This document shows positions 1-14,200 of a DNA stretch of 64,000 bases, piece after piece. Each line of letters begins with the position of its first letter. Positions within the stretch are counted from its first letter, which is position 1. The position numbers and the translations under genes are program-made. The stretch covers positions 620,001 through 684,000 of the forward strand of contig CM028913.1 of the NCBI GenBank assembly GCA_016801845.1, read 5' to 3'. The stretch comes from Polydactylus sextarius (Eukaryota; Chordata; Actinopteri; Polynemidae). The notes under the pieces were generated by a model. It saw nothing but the letters and a program-made list of their open reading frames with translations. It made no database searches and was not told the origin of the DNA.

Positions 1-302
1 ATGTCAAAATCATTGGAGTGCAAAAGCACAAAAAGCTCAAGGAATTCAGGCTAGAGGTTGCAGATACCCTTATCCACAGTGGAAAGAAGAAGGGAAGGCC
101 TTCCAAGGGAGGGGAGGAGAATGTGCACAGCCCCACCAGAAGCATAGAAAGGCCAACAACCCCAAGACCCATTGCTGATGTCTGTCATGATCAAGTGGAT
201 CACTTCCCAGCTTTCACAGACAAGACAACAATTTACTGCACAAAATGTGGTGTGCACTGTCTCAGGGAAAAACCCATGCAACTGCTTCCAAGTGTCCGAT
301 AA
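1..302 (+). pseudogene. piggyBac-type transposase C-terminal relic
   Basis: The frame is open from the left edge and ends at a stop at 300-302. It reads like the end of a piggyBac (PGBD-type) transposase: a KLKEFRLEVADTLI segment, a basic GKKKGRPSK linker, then the start of the C-terminal cysteine-rich zinc domain (YCTKCGVH). A frame slip near 270 breaks the zinc domain: the expected continuation NCFQ is encoded in another frame at about 280-295. The catalytic DDD core would lie to the left of the window. It sits in intron 2 of tgfb2 on the opposite strand. I infer a dead transposon tail, not a domesticated gene, because of the frame slip. Confidence 0.6.
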
Positions 303-1094
303 AAAATGAAATCTAGACAGGAAATGAGGGGCATGTTCAGAGTTCCCACCGTTATGGAAAACCTGGACCCATAAAACTTTCTACTGTTCAGTTGTATATG
401 CATCATTTGAGAAAATTAAATTGTTATTGTTGTGTTTTTATCAATATGTTCATGAAATGTTCTGTTTTTGTGTCACTTTTCTATGAGATTGCTTTGTTAT
501 TTGATCACTAAACTGGATTGAAAAAATGAATAAAATCAAATTTAAAAGTGCTATGTGTGATTTAAATCCAGGGAATACAACAATGTATAATTTCTTTTCA
601 TCAAATTGAACATAAGTATGTTTATCATTTGGGGTCTGTATATACCTTAATAGTGCAACGTATCCTGGGAGATACAACTCATAAAATCAAAATTATTGAA
701 TATATATATTTTTTGAAAGTGGTAATATTTTTCTGAGGGCCTAAAGAGATGAATAATAACATTAAATTATTTTTTGCAACTTATTTTTTTTTTTTTTTGA
801 TGATTTTCCACTCCTGCCTGAAACAACTGTCATGCTTGTTGACTGACAGGACAGAAGTGGCGAGAGAGTTTGATTACTGCTAACACTGTTAGGAGGTGCT
901 CTGCTGACTTCATTCCATATCTTACACCCAAGTCATGCACGATAATGACAAACAGGAGTGCAGAACAACATAAAATAGTAGTCAATAAGCCACAATGAAT
1001 CATAAAAATCCTGCACACATTCTGATAAAGCATATTTCAGTGTTTTTGACAACCTTCTATACTGCCACTGTGAGTAAAGCGAGAGTGTGTGTAC
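303..1094. other. tgfb2 intron 2 (partial), no gene seen
   Basis: AT-rich sequence between the piggyBac relic and tgfb2 exon 2. It contains a T-run at about 784-799. I see no coding or structured element. The exon 2 donor GT lies at 1094-1093 on the minus strand. Confidence 0.5.
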
Positions 1095-1258
1095 CTGGTA
1101 GAGCTCAATGCGCTGCTCAGACACTCGAGCTCCAGGGTTTTGAAGACGGAAGATCCTGAGCTCAGCCTTCACAAGATTGGATGCATTCTTCTCCATCGAG
1201 GACACGTCAAACGTCAAGCGTCTGTAGTAGGGGTTTAAGTGTGTAGGAGAGATGACAT
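1095..1258 (-). CDS. tgfb2: tgfb2 coding exon 2 (LAP)
   Basis: The acceptor AG is at 1260-1259 (cttttgtag) and the donor after CTCTACCAG is gt at 1094-1093. The 164-bp exon completes an Asn codon from exon 1 and encodes a LAP segment with the NASN glycosylation sequon and the conserved EQRIELYQ end. The human exon ends at the same ELYQ position. Confidence 0.95.
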
Positions 1259-4200
1259 CTACAAAAGAGCAGAGAGAGACAGAGAATAGCAGAATAGTGC
1301 TTTATAACTGGTTATAGATTTACACTAATGCATTTAGTTGATATCAAATTAATTGGGATAAACGTTTGTATGTATGTAATTTGTATGTTATTACCTATGT
1401 CATGTCATTCACCTTACCTTCTGTTTCAGGCACCAGGTTTAAAGTAGTACAGGGCCAGTAGAAGTACTGGGCCTTGGCTCTAAAGTGGCTTTTTATCTGA
1501 CATTTAAACAGCGTTAAGACTTGTCAGACTTGACAGAACTCTTTAGAGGACATTTTATGCATAGCTTATAGTGCACCCTCAGTTTCTTAAGTTTTTCTCG
1601 GGCAGCTCTCAGGAGGTTTACCTTGGAAAGCTCTGCCACAATATGTTTCATGACCTCCTCGTTCCGAGAGCAGAGCACAAACCTTATTGTGAGACCAGAA
1701 CTGTTGGCCCATCATTCTCCAGCTAAAATCGAAGCTAAAATCATAAATACATTTCTGTACTGCAATCTTTATTGCCTCTACCTTCTGTCTCCACATCTAC
1801 AGCAACAGGTTAACCCCGCCTTAACATTAGCCGGCTTCACACTGTCGGGCCAAAGCGGAGCCAACCGGTGCATGCTGGGGCTAATTGCTTTCACACCACC
1901 TTGAGCCGGTGCTAACTGGTGTCTCAGGGCTACTAGCCCCAGATTTGATCCGACAGTGTGCGCTAGCACTAGTGCTAACATATCAGATACCTGATCACCA
2001 GCTATGACTAGGTTTTTACCACTAAAACTGAGCTGCAGTTGCAGTTGTTTTTTATGAGTTGATATGAATCGATTGTTTTAAATGAATATGTATCTTGTCA
2101 TATTAATCATCAGCTCAAAAAACTGATATAATATCATATCATAATGAAACTTGTGATTTATACCTCTATATTTATTATCTATTATTATTGGTTATTTTGT
2201 ACAAATGAAAGAGCAGCCAAGGTTTTGAGGACGAAAGCTGGACCCAAATGCAGACACAAGAAGATGACACAAACTAGGAGAACTGTAGTGTTTATTATAA
2301 TAAAACCAGGAAAAACAGTCAAGGTGGTAGGAAAAGATGCGCCGGAAACAAGTACCAAACACAGCACAAGACAAGCGATGAACAGTGACAAACCAACAGG
2401 GGCTTATCGTAACTACACAACAACATAGGTGGAAACATTCAGGGAGGGGCAGGCAAACGTCAAAATAAAACCACAGGACAAGCACCCAAAAAATAAGCAA
2501 AAATAAAACCAAGGTGTGACAATATTACTATTATGTATCCAGTTCTCTTACACATACTTGTAACCATCTAACATGAATGCTTCAAATGTCAGTAGAATGT
2601 AGACTGAGCACACTTGTGTCACCTGTGAAGACCATACTATGTACTGCTCTGTACTTCACTGAGTTCCTCTGACCAGCCAGATGGAATTCTTCTATTTGCT
2701 TGATGAGAGAAAGTGACATCACACTGCAGAAGAAGAATGAAGCCTGAAGAAAGATTTAGTGTCTGATTCAACTGCTCGATGTTTGTCCAGCCAACTCCTA
2801 GTATTCTCACAGCCTCCTGTGAAATACCTCTGCTGCTGTGTTTAAACATGGCTGTGTCCAACTCCAATTCCAATTCTTACAACGTGTGCTTATCAACCTG
2901 CACCGTATTCAAATGACTCCAGCAGTGTGTACTTACCTGCATTATCTTATTTACAACTCACAAATCTCTCTAAAAAGACAACTCTTTTTCTGAAGTTGAG
3001 ATTTTTTTTAGAGCTGTTGCAGCTTTGTTATAGTCAAAACAGCTTCAAAGTTTAAAACTGAATGATTTTTTGCCACTTATTTTCTAAACTACTCCTCACA
3101 CAAAAAAAGCAGGGCCCCCACAGTGGACAGGTCTCAAAGTCCCACCTGAAGGTCATTTCAAGTCTTCAGTTCAGCTAACCAGCTGCAATATTTACTAATT
3201 GAAAATATGTCCATCTAGAAGATTAGAAATAGTAATGCAGATTAAACTCACCCAGGGGGATCGACATGAGTAAAATGCTACGAGATGCTATGAGAAGTTC
3301 GAATGTAGATCTTCTGACGCCCTGATGCCTGCTCTCTTTACATGTTGGCTTAACTGGAAGCTGCAGTAAAAAGGTAATCTAATGTTCAAACCAACTGAGC
3401 CCATTGTTTGTGATTACAAACGTAAAGCTACTCCAGTGAGGGGAATGTTATTAGTTTTGTGTGTTAATGCGGGAGAATGAAGTTATCATTCACTATGGAA
3501 GAAAGAACACCATAGTAGAGTAGGAATTAATTTCAAATGACTTTCAGCAGGCCCTGATGTGTAGATGTTACTGTTACACAACCTGATCAAACATGGACTT
3601 GCTTGTTTCTGGGATTTTTTTTTTTATTCTTTTTTTTTTTTGATAAAACCAGCATATGTCAACATCAGTATGTTAAATCCCTGTGCTCCCGTTGCCAGCA
3701 TTAAACAATTTGTAGTGTGAGCAGCTGAGACAGAAGAGCCAAGACTGATGACGTTTTTCTCATTTCCTTCCCATTCTCAGCAGAGAAAGTCACACTTCCA
3801 GCCCCTGGAGGTGCAACTGAGGGTGGACTGTTTACACAAACTGCTGCAGAGCCTCGTGAATGAGTCTGCTGTGCTTCCACACAACACTGGACTCATTGAG
3901 CTGAGGTCAAGGGAAAGGCTACAGCCCTGCTGACACATGCTGTAGAGGGCGGACACACACACATCCACTGGTGCTCATAGACATTTACAAAGTGAGCTCA
4001 GTACTTGGGTTGGAATCTGCTTTCTTGAAAAGTGATGCCAATATTTTGATAGACAATGCATCTGCACTGATTTTTCATTAAAATCATGACAGGAGAGTCT
4101 GTCCAGGAGTAAGGCATTGTTAATCACAAGTTCCATTGAAACAGTGAATGAAATGGAGATCTATCTAGGGTATCTATATAGGGTAGCGAATAAGTTTACT

Positions 4201-7200
4201 AATACCATGAAATATCAAAATAAAGGTCGGTTCTTGAATGTACAGCCCAATATCTGGGTGAGGCATTGCACAATCCAGTTTTCCTAAAGCACACTCGGAA
4301 TCATACATCATACATACATCATGCTACAACTAATGGGAAAATGTTCTCTCAGACCAGCCATCTCTGAGAACTCTGCATATCTGTAGTCCTGTAGGGATGT
4401 CCATGTAGGGATGACAGAGCTCACATTCGGACTATGACTTTGTTGTGTATTGAACAAACATACTCAGGCTTATGGTATGAGCCCTTCATAAACCACAGGT
4501 TCACAACACAGTGCTGTAACATTTGGTGAAAAAAGAAAAAAATAATGATCCACCCTGATAATTAATATGTGGAAAATGTTTAAATCAATCAGATAAATTG
4601 CCACATTTTTTTTTTTTTATCAGGAATTCATCGTGTTTCCTATTTCAGTACTCAAGGAGAAATAAAACTGAGTGAGTTTATATTTCACATTTATGTAAAT
4701 TACTCCTCCACCCCATCCCATTTTATTTTGCTGAGAAATTTCAGGAGCACATAACTCTCCAAAACAACAATATATTTGAGATAAAACAAGTTCATCAGTG
4801 TTCATCTGTTGGTGTAGGTAGATGTATTTTGAGCTGTGGACAGAGCCAGGCTAACTGCTTTCAGCCTACATGCTAAACTAAGCTAACCACAGCTTGACTC
4901 CAGCTGTTCACTAAACACTGCAGTGCCTCTTAACAGGGCATCACTGATTTGTTGATCTTTTCTTTATAAAGCAACACTGTAGTTTTCACTGTAGACAGTG
5001 TAGCAAAGTGGACTGCCATTTGAAATACTCTTGGGTATCCTAGTAAAGGGAGATCGACTGGGAAAAATTAGGGTGTAGCAAATCACTGCCATGACGGCAG
5101 GCAGCAGTACACATTACCACTGACTTATCCAAACTTGACGTGAAAATGATCCACCACAACTGGCACAATGTGGTCTGTGTGTGTGTGTGTACATCACTCC
5201 ATCACACTGACCAGACTGAGACAGCAACTGTTGTCACATCACACAACACATCTCAAACAGACTCACACTCAGTGACACCAATGCTGCACTTCCCTGCAGT
5301 TCCTCCTTCACAGAGAAAAACTGATGTGAGGCTGTCACACACGACCAACGCTGGGCCCCTGATTCCTCTAATCAGTCATTTCATTACTCATCACTTCCAT
5401 TACCTCACATACCATTGGCAAAGCAATAAAGCATGTGCTGTGTGTAAAAAGCAGTTCATGAAATCAGCTGGAGGTCACCAAAATATTAAATGTATGAGCC
5501 CTTAATGTTTCTGAGGCTTCATCCTATTCCTTCAAGCCAGCAGTTTCCAAACCTATTGACTTGTGATTCTTTAAAACTATAAAACTTCTACTTATCATCC
5601 CCTACTAACAGCTGCATACAATATGTCCACTAGTTCGGTCACCTGATACTCAGCATGAGCCATTCATTCAAAGCAAAAGAGAAAGAAATAAAAATCTGAA
5701 GAGCCACACATCACAGATCAACCTCTTCTGTTCTGCAATGACAGAGTCAGTACCACTGTGAGTGCTGGACCTCTGGAAGTCTCTCATCTCGACTTCTTTC
5801 GACTAGAACCTCAAACCATGTCTCTGCCTCCTTTACATGTAATTTCTTAAACTAGAAACTGCCACTGTAAAACAGTCTGTTCTAGGAAAGGCTCAGTTAT
5901 GACATCATAGTTTATGAAATTGCCTTAGATACACCCCCAAAATATGCATAGCCCAGTTCACTTTTACAAGAGGATAGCAAACCACTATCAACCACATAAA
6001 AAATATGTTTATATACTTTTCCAATTATGCCAAGTAGATAACATTGCTGAGTGGTTGCTAAGCAGAGATTTTTGTCTTTCTGCTAAAAGCGGTGAGCAGG
6101 ATGTGAATGTGAATTTCCCCGCTGTGGGACAAATAAAGTTTTATTTTATCTCATCAAGGATTAAGAAAAGTTTTGCTAGTGTCTAGTCTAAGTGAAGTGA
6201 TGTGGTCAAGTGGTCTAGTCTAGGGTCAAGTGACATTTGTTACACGTTTTTACAGTTAACTTTTCGTTCTTCTTCTCCACGTTTATTCATGTGTTTTCCA
6301 AGGGCTCCTGAACACACCTCGCTAGCGCCTCATTTGAATTACCTCATAATCAGGTTACCCTTTGTTTTCCTTTTGTTTTGGTGTCCATCATGGCCAACAG
6401 CAGTGAAAAAACCTCTTGGAAATCAGTAAAGTGAATCAGTTCATTTGTGCAACACCAACAGACACTTCACTACAATACAGTTGCTACTCTGACATTCATT
6501 TCAATCACTGGGCAACTGGCTGCTCTCAGTATCTGACTCCTCTGACTCAGGATCACACAGGTAAGGTTGAAATTAACTCTGAAAGCTGTTTTTGGTCACT
6601 ATAATGAGCGGCAGATCTTCTTCTGTAAACCAACCAATCAGCACACAGCTCATTTAGATATTCATGGTCTTAGCAGGAGGTGAAAAGTGGTCGTTTCATT
6701 TTAGAGGTATTTCATAAGGTTGCATTAGACTGTTGAGGATCCTGGGCCTTTTTCAGCCCAACCAATATTACATATGCTATTCAGAGATGTCAAAGAACAG
6801 TTTACAATATTCAAAATTGTTAAAATTGTATCCAAGTTGTGGATTTACTTTTCTGAGCATGTGTGTATCAGTAAGCTCCACAGGTGTTGGTAAAAGTATA
6901 CTTGAACTTAGGAAAGAATCAAACTAGCTGCTCTATTCTGCCTCCAAATGACACATCATTTTTTAAATAGTATGATAGAAATAAAAGTACCTAAAACAAC
7001 ATGTGAAGTATAAATTCATGTCATGTTCTTAGTTCTCGTGCTTACAAATGCTAAAATTTGCACACCTGGAAAAAGTCTGAATGAAGCTGACAGTGCTTAC
7101 CAACAGAACTGAAATGGTTTCTGTACTGTGTCATGCCAAAGTCACAGTGTTTATGTTCATGCAGGCATGGATGTAAACTTTCTTTATCTTCAGGTTACAT

Positions 7201-8224
7201 ACGACAGTAGCTATAACCAGTATGACCTAATGAATCTGCTGTTACAAAATAAGTAACTGTGTGACAGGACAAGCAATACAAGCAGTGTTCTGATCTCAAC
7301 TGACCACAGAAACACTTTTTAAGATGTGTTGGTTACAGGTTACAACCAAACTTTCTGCTCTATCTGAACAGGTGTAATATAATGGGGCCATTATAGTCTT
7401 GGCCGTGGCTGAATAGGACACCTGCAGTGAGCAAAGAGCTGACCTTGAAGGTAGGACGAAACAATCTGAGCTTAAACTGTTTCATTTGGAGCCAGTTCAT
7501 GAGGATTTAGGCAATTTCAGCACTCCACATCAGTTCTTTTTACTAATAGGTCAAGAAAGGATTTTTACAATTCCCAATTTTATTTTCCAAACCTCAGTTC
7601 TCTTTCATGACCTGAACAGGTGGTGGCCATATTATTCGGCTTTATCCATGAGCTGAACAATAACAGATTCAAAGTGTGGGAATACATAAATGAAAACATT
7701 TGCTGTGAAATAATTATGCTATGATCCTGAGCTGTAAGGAATTCAGCTGTGACTGCTTTTGCAGATGTATTGGCATGAAGAAATCCACATGTGCATATGT
7801 GTCTCCTGAGCACTGGTAGTGGGTTCTGGCACAGACATCACCGTCATTATCATCTCTCCATTCTCACTCTAACACACATAGTAATATGTTGTGTGTTTTG
7901 TGTAGTATTTTATTTAAATGTTAAGCTTGCTATGGAGACTGGCACAATATGAAAAATGAAATAAAATATTGTACAACTGTGACTGTGTCTTAAACTGTGT
8001 AAATTAAACTGTGTATACAGTTTGTGAGGAAATATTGTGGGGGTTTTCTGTTGTTGTAAATTGTCCAAATTCAGATTTACTGCCGGATGCAACTGTTTAC
8101 TACCTCAGAATCACTTTTACCATTTGAGAATGGAAACAGGGACTAAATGTTGGTCTGCAGGGTTGAAATGCTGGGCCTGACTTCAGGGTAAACTATTTGA
8201 CCTACTTTTGAGAATTTCTAACTC

Positions 8225-8266
<42 letters not shown>

Positions 8267-11200
8267 ACACACATACACACACAGGGGTAGAAGAGGATAG
8301 AAGACAGAGTGAAGAAAGACATTCAAGCAATGAAAGAAAAAGAAGAAAGAAAATATATAAAAATGTGAAATACATACAGCAGGATGGGGTTAAAAAATAA
8401 ATTGGTGGCAATTAATTAAATTAATCACTTTAGTTGTAAGAGGTGTTTCTAACCTCTGTTTGTTTGAAACCCTAAGCCAGGTCATTTACTCCACAGAAAG
8501 AAGCTGCAGTGGATATAAAGTTCAGACTCGAAAAAAATATGATGATCATAGTTTCCATAATAATGGCAACATAAATAAAAATAAAAACTCTGACTTCTAT
8601 ATCAACTTTTTTATATCAATTGCAAATGAAAATGTTTTATTTTTAAATAGTGTTAATGTGTGTTCTGATGGCCAGCACAACAATGTAAATGCAGAATATC
8701 TTCTCTAGTTTAGATTTTGGCAGCCTGGGCAGTAAAAGGAGCAGTAAACTATTTGAAGTGATAATCTACCCAAGACTTTAAATCCCCACCCCCTTTCCCA
8801 TCTTCCTTAGTGGAAAATACACTCCTGTGCCACAAAGAGAAGATGAGAGGGAACAATCAGCACTATGTGATGAATAGTAAATGTTTTCACAGTTCATCCA
8901 TTGTAGTGGCATTGATTCAGTTTAGATAGGTGAGATAGCATATGGAAAAGGAAACTTAGCCTTCTGACAGAGTGATGATGATAAAGCAGAGCAGAAGGAA
9001 TGAAAGAATAGCTACAGCTACAGACACACAGCAGCCAGGAAGAAATGAAGGAAACAGCAAGAGGACAGGGGACTAGAGGAGGGAGTTAGTAGAAGAAAAG
9101 TCTGAGAATAAGACAACAGGCTGAGAGTAAGCGAGAAAACGGATCTACAGTGCGGGAATATGAGCTCTTGTCTGTCTCGCCTCCGCCCAGCTGCTCACCT
9201 GCCAATAGCAAATTGAAAACAACTCTGCACATAATCCCTGGGAACTAAAAATACCCAGCTCTTTGAAGGCCCATCCACCACAGCCTGTCAGTCTCCACAG
9301 GCCCCATTCCCAGCAACAGACAAACACATATACACAAAGCAAACATGTCAATTAAAACAGGCACATGTGAGCACACTCACAAACACTGATATGAAATGAT
9401 TCATATCACATATAGCATGTGCACACATGGGTGTGAGAGGGACTTTGAGAGCTAGACCTCTGATAACTTTCACTAACACAGAAACCTGTTTCAAAGTAAA
9501 TGAAAGTCGTCTGCAGGTGGCACTCATTCATGACCAGAGCTTTGCCAGGACTAACAGTCTGTTAGCTTAGATGAAATATCCTAAATGTAGGTATGAACTC
9601 GGGATAATCCTACATTGTCATAGATTATTATATGGATTAAGTAATACAGCATCTAGACACTATAGTCATGCAGCAAATGAAACACATTTAAATTTTGATC
9701 CCTGCATTTTACAAATCTACCTTTCTCCAGTTTGTTCTCATGGTAAGAGTGTTTAAACCTAGGGAATCATCATGACTGTGGTAAATAAAAAAGTCAATGC
9801 TAACTACATATAGCTGAGTTTATAAAATGACAGAAAACTTGACCACTCAGAGTTGAGACCAGGAGGCAGAGTTGCAGTCTTTCATGCTTCTCTGTGCTTC
9901 AGTTAGAGCAGTCACCCACATACAAACAAATAGAAACTGTGTCTGCACCCAGACCACCCAAATTTATGAAACCAAAGTGAGGAAATTACTAGAAGGCTAA
10001 AAAATATTACTACAGCTACTGTAATGGGGAAAGGGTTATTTATGTGGACTGAATATAAGAAGAAGAAAAAGAAAAAAAAACTCTGTTTTTTCATAGTAAT
10101 TTATTTTTTGGTTTGTTTTTTTTATTTTATTTTTTCTGTTTTTCTGACAATTTTCCACTTGGTTTTCTGAGTAATTGTTTTCCTGTTTTACAAAGTATTT
10201 TTTTTTTTCTGAATTATCACAATACTTTGAACTCCCATGAGGACCTCCAACCTGCAAGTGACTCCTATGGACCTATGATGACTCCTGCCTGCACATGCAT
10301 GCCTCATCTTCAACTATCTACCAATCATTATTTGGTCAATTAAGAACAAATAATGAACAACTGAACAAAGTCCTCAGGTTGACAAACTAATAATAATATT
10401 AGCATCTATATGACTTAAAGAAGGGACTGTCTCCCAGTGTCTTAATCCCAGATTGAGGTAAAACTTGAACTTCAACTAAACAAGCAGGTCATGTTTGTTT
10501 CCATTGAGCTCTCAGTAAAGGAATGAATGTGTCTATTGTTTCAAATGCTCTCTTGTTACAGCCCTATAGGTGCCGTTACTCAAGTGTGTGTATTTTTAGA
10601 CAGCATGGAGATGTTGGCTGGTTCCATAAGTGAAAAACTGATGTTTAAAAATGCCATTTTTGCATTGATTGTTCACATGAGAGTGAAATTGGCAAGTTGG
10701 CACTGCCAACTTGGCAGTCATTCTATCCACCAAAGAATCTTGCTGCACTACTTCTACTTGCATTCTCTGCATTTGTATATGTGTATGTAAGTGATGCATA
10801 AGGTATTTGATGCCTTTATTTCACTTTGGAATAATTAAAGTGTCTATCTAGATAGTTTCTGTTGAGCCAATGACTTTGTGAACTCTTTTTACAAGCAACA
10901 TTGTTACCATCAGAGAAAAAAAAAAACCTGCTACCTCCTTTCCACTTCTAGCATTGATATTTTGTCCAGTGCAGTAGACTTGGAATCAGCAGTAACAGCT
11001 GATTTTTACCTGGACAGTTTTTCTCCCATAGGTCTCTCTGAACTGACTACAGCATCCATCCTTCTTCATCCAGACCAACAACTTGTCTCTTTGACCCTGT
11101 TCCAACCAGCCTGTTTAAAGATGTTCTACCTTTAATTGACAACAGTCATATTCATTGGCTTCCTGTCTAATCTAGAGTAGAATGCCTATAAAGCCCTTAA

Positions 11201-14200
11201 TGATCAGGCTCCATCATAGCTTAAGGAGCTCATGGTTCCTTATTATCCTAATAGATCACTTTGATCCACAAACTGCTGGTTTACTTGACTGGTTCCGAGA
11301 GTCTAGAGCCTTCAGTTATCAGGCTCCTCTCTTATGAAACCAGCTCCCAGTTTGGGTCCAAGAGGCAGACACCCTTTCTACATTTAAGGTTATAATGAAA
11401 TCTTTCCTTTATGATAAAACTTATAGTTAAGGATGGATCAGGTGGGACATGGACCCTGAACCATCCTTTAGTTAAACTGCTATAGGATTAGACTGCCGAG
11501 GGACAATACTACAATAATACTACAATAATACTACACCTCTTCTCTTTGTCCCTCACTCTTTGTCTCTCCCTCACACTTCATGTCTTTATATCAAACCCAT
11601 ATATACCTTTATACACTCAGGTACTACATATTGTAATTATTATTATTATTTTACTGTGGTAATGGTAATAATAATTTACTTAAAGGTGACATAGAATGGT
11701 AGAACAGGGTTTTGATCCTTGTTCTGTGATGTGACATTTACACAATAAAATGTTGGTTGGATGTGTAATGCCTCAGAAGCTTCCTAAAAACCTTTCTCAG
11801 AAAGATATTTTAGGGTGGGGATTTTAGACACGTGCATCTATTTGACATCTTTTCTGGATTAACTGGCAAACTCATTAATGAAGCACTTGACACTGATTGG
11901 CTGCCTTCACTGCCACTGAAACGAATGTAATTTTCTAGCGGACAATTCTAAAAGAGGAACTTCTATGAAAAAGAGATGCTCAGAATTTCTAGCACTTTTC
12001 ACATGTTCCTGAATGTGGGTGGACAGCAGTTCTTCAACAAGGACAAGGTAAAAATCCTTTTTGATTCTCACCTTTAACAATAGCTTGTAGACAGTATATA
12101 TTGTCTCTTGTCTCCCCTCCCTTTCCCTTTCTCTTTTTTTTTCCTTTTCACTCAAACCAGTCGAGGCAGATGTTTATATTTTTTCATCCAGTTTGGCGAA
12201 ATTGTTTGTCTATACCAAAGCAACACCATGAGGTGTCCTGATCACCTACTAAGTTTCATTAAATCTGGTGAAATCTGGAGGCAGTATACCTTCAACACTC
12301 AAAGCAAAATACAAAAACTCCAGCATGACAGCTGTTAATTCTATTAAACATTGTCTGCAGACAAGTTTAATAGTCAGACAAGATCACACTTACATGTTGG
12401 CCATTTTCTTTGTCATATTCTTATGGGGCATTCATATAACATTTCTTTATAATTTTGTTACTGGACCTATTGCTGGGAGATGGTCCCCCACTCTGAGTCT
12501 GGTTCTGCTGGAGGTTTCTTCCTGTTAAAATGGAGTTTTTCCTCCACTGTCACCAAGTGCTGCTCACTGTGGAAATGTTGGGTTGTCCTATTTTATAATA
12601 TTGGAAAATGCCTTGAAGTAAATGTTTTTTATGATTTAGCACTAAAAAATAACACTGAATTGAATTATCTACAGGTCTGAGATGGAATATGTCATATTGT
12701 ATATGTTTGAATTTACTTTACAGATACAAACTACTTCATGAAATGGATGTGGAAGTGTGGTAAAATCAAACATGGACGTCATTCCTTTGATTCTGGGCAC
12801 CAACTTTCTGCTTGAGGCAGTGAGAAATAAGCTGAATGAGTACGATGTCTGTACAACCTGATATGTACATTTCCATACCCTCTTCAGTCATTTTCCATAT
12901 AACTTTGCACACAGTGAAAGTTTGGTGCTCATTTGGGCTGCCATTAAACTTCCCATGCCCAAAGCTGTCAGCTTCTTGCTGGGATGGCTCACTGCCACTA
13001 TTGCTGTATGGCAACAAGGCAATCAAAAACCATGGCAGAAACATACACTGTGCAGAACAGCAGCAGGGCACACTAACGTTGCCTCATCACCCAGTGAATG
13101 ACACACACAATCGTGACCACAGCTCCAACTCTGCCAGAGCAGCCTGTTGCATAACCTGAGACAGAGCACCAGAACAGCCACAGACACTGTCCATCGAGCA
13201 TGTGATTTGTACCACAGCCTCATATCCCTCCTCCCACTCTTCTGTTAAAACTATCATCTTACACAGGTCTTGTGCCGTTGTGGTAAACAATACAGAGAGT
13301 GCTAGAGAAAGTGTTGTTCTTTTAACCCCCCCCCCCTCATTCTGTTACGCAATACTGCTTGGCCAGATTGGCTGAACAGTTCAAATGGCAGCAGCGTCCA
13401 GGTCTTGCGTAAGTGAACAGAGAGCAGGCTCTCAACAACAACTCTGTGGTGTGGTCCATCAGTCAGGCAAATACCCTGAGGTCTTAATGTTTTCAGCTCT
13501 CCCTGCAGCTTGTCTCTCTTTCTCTCTCTCACACACACACGCACATGATTATCACTCCATCACAGGGAAAGAGGATTTCTCCTGAACAGGGAGGATGTTT
13601 ATTCAGAATCAGAGACAAAAACAATAAGCCTGGGCTTCAGTCACCACAGCTGAATGCTGGCACTTCACAGACATGAAAAATGATGGTCAGTTACCATGCA
13701 GTCTGTTTGCAGCGACACAACAACAACAGCATGACTGCAGGTTCTGTTACTGTTCTGAAAAGATCCATCACAATGACAATGACTTCAGCTGAAGAGAGAG
13801 CTGCTTGGACAAAGAAATGGATCTTTATACAGGTCTTTACACATTATAAGGCCTTAGTGTTCTTACTGAATGTAATAGCAATCTAAGCAGAAGTGGACCA
13901 GCCCCAGGGGCTCAGGATGATTTCAATCTTAGGCCATGTCCACACAGGAACACTCCTGTTTTTACTTTTTGTTTTTTTTAGTGGGTTGAAAACAAGTTGC
14001 GTCCACACACGTGTCTGATGAATAAATGGTGGCGTCAGTGAAAATGATGCAATACATATACCACACCTACATGTGGCGCTGTTCACAGACACAGACAAAG
14101 CCACCAGACAACAGAAAGAGTGCGTGTGCATAAAATCCTTCTTCTTCCGCTACACACCAAACAATGAGCAATGAGGTTTATTTTCAGTAATACTATTAAA

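Noticed and set aside
3748..3933. Possible plus-strand exon with a good acceptor (ccttcccattctcag) in tgfb2 intron 1
   Set aside because: The translated piece matches nothing recognised, the donor is weak, and no partner exons are visible.
5140..5505. A 121-codon plus-strand frame
   Set aside because: Starts across a short TG repeat, His/Thr-rich from CA-rich sequence, no recognised domain.
12766..13290. Overlapping 66-107-codon frames on both strands
   Set aside because: No domain, no codon-pattern preference for one strand, no splice context; chance open frames in less AT-rich DNA.
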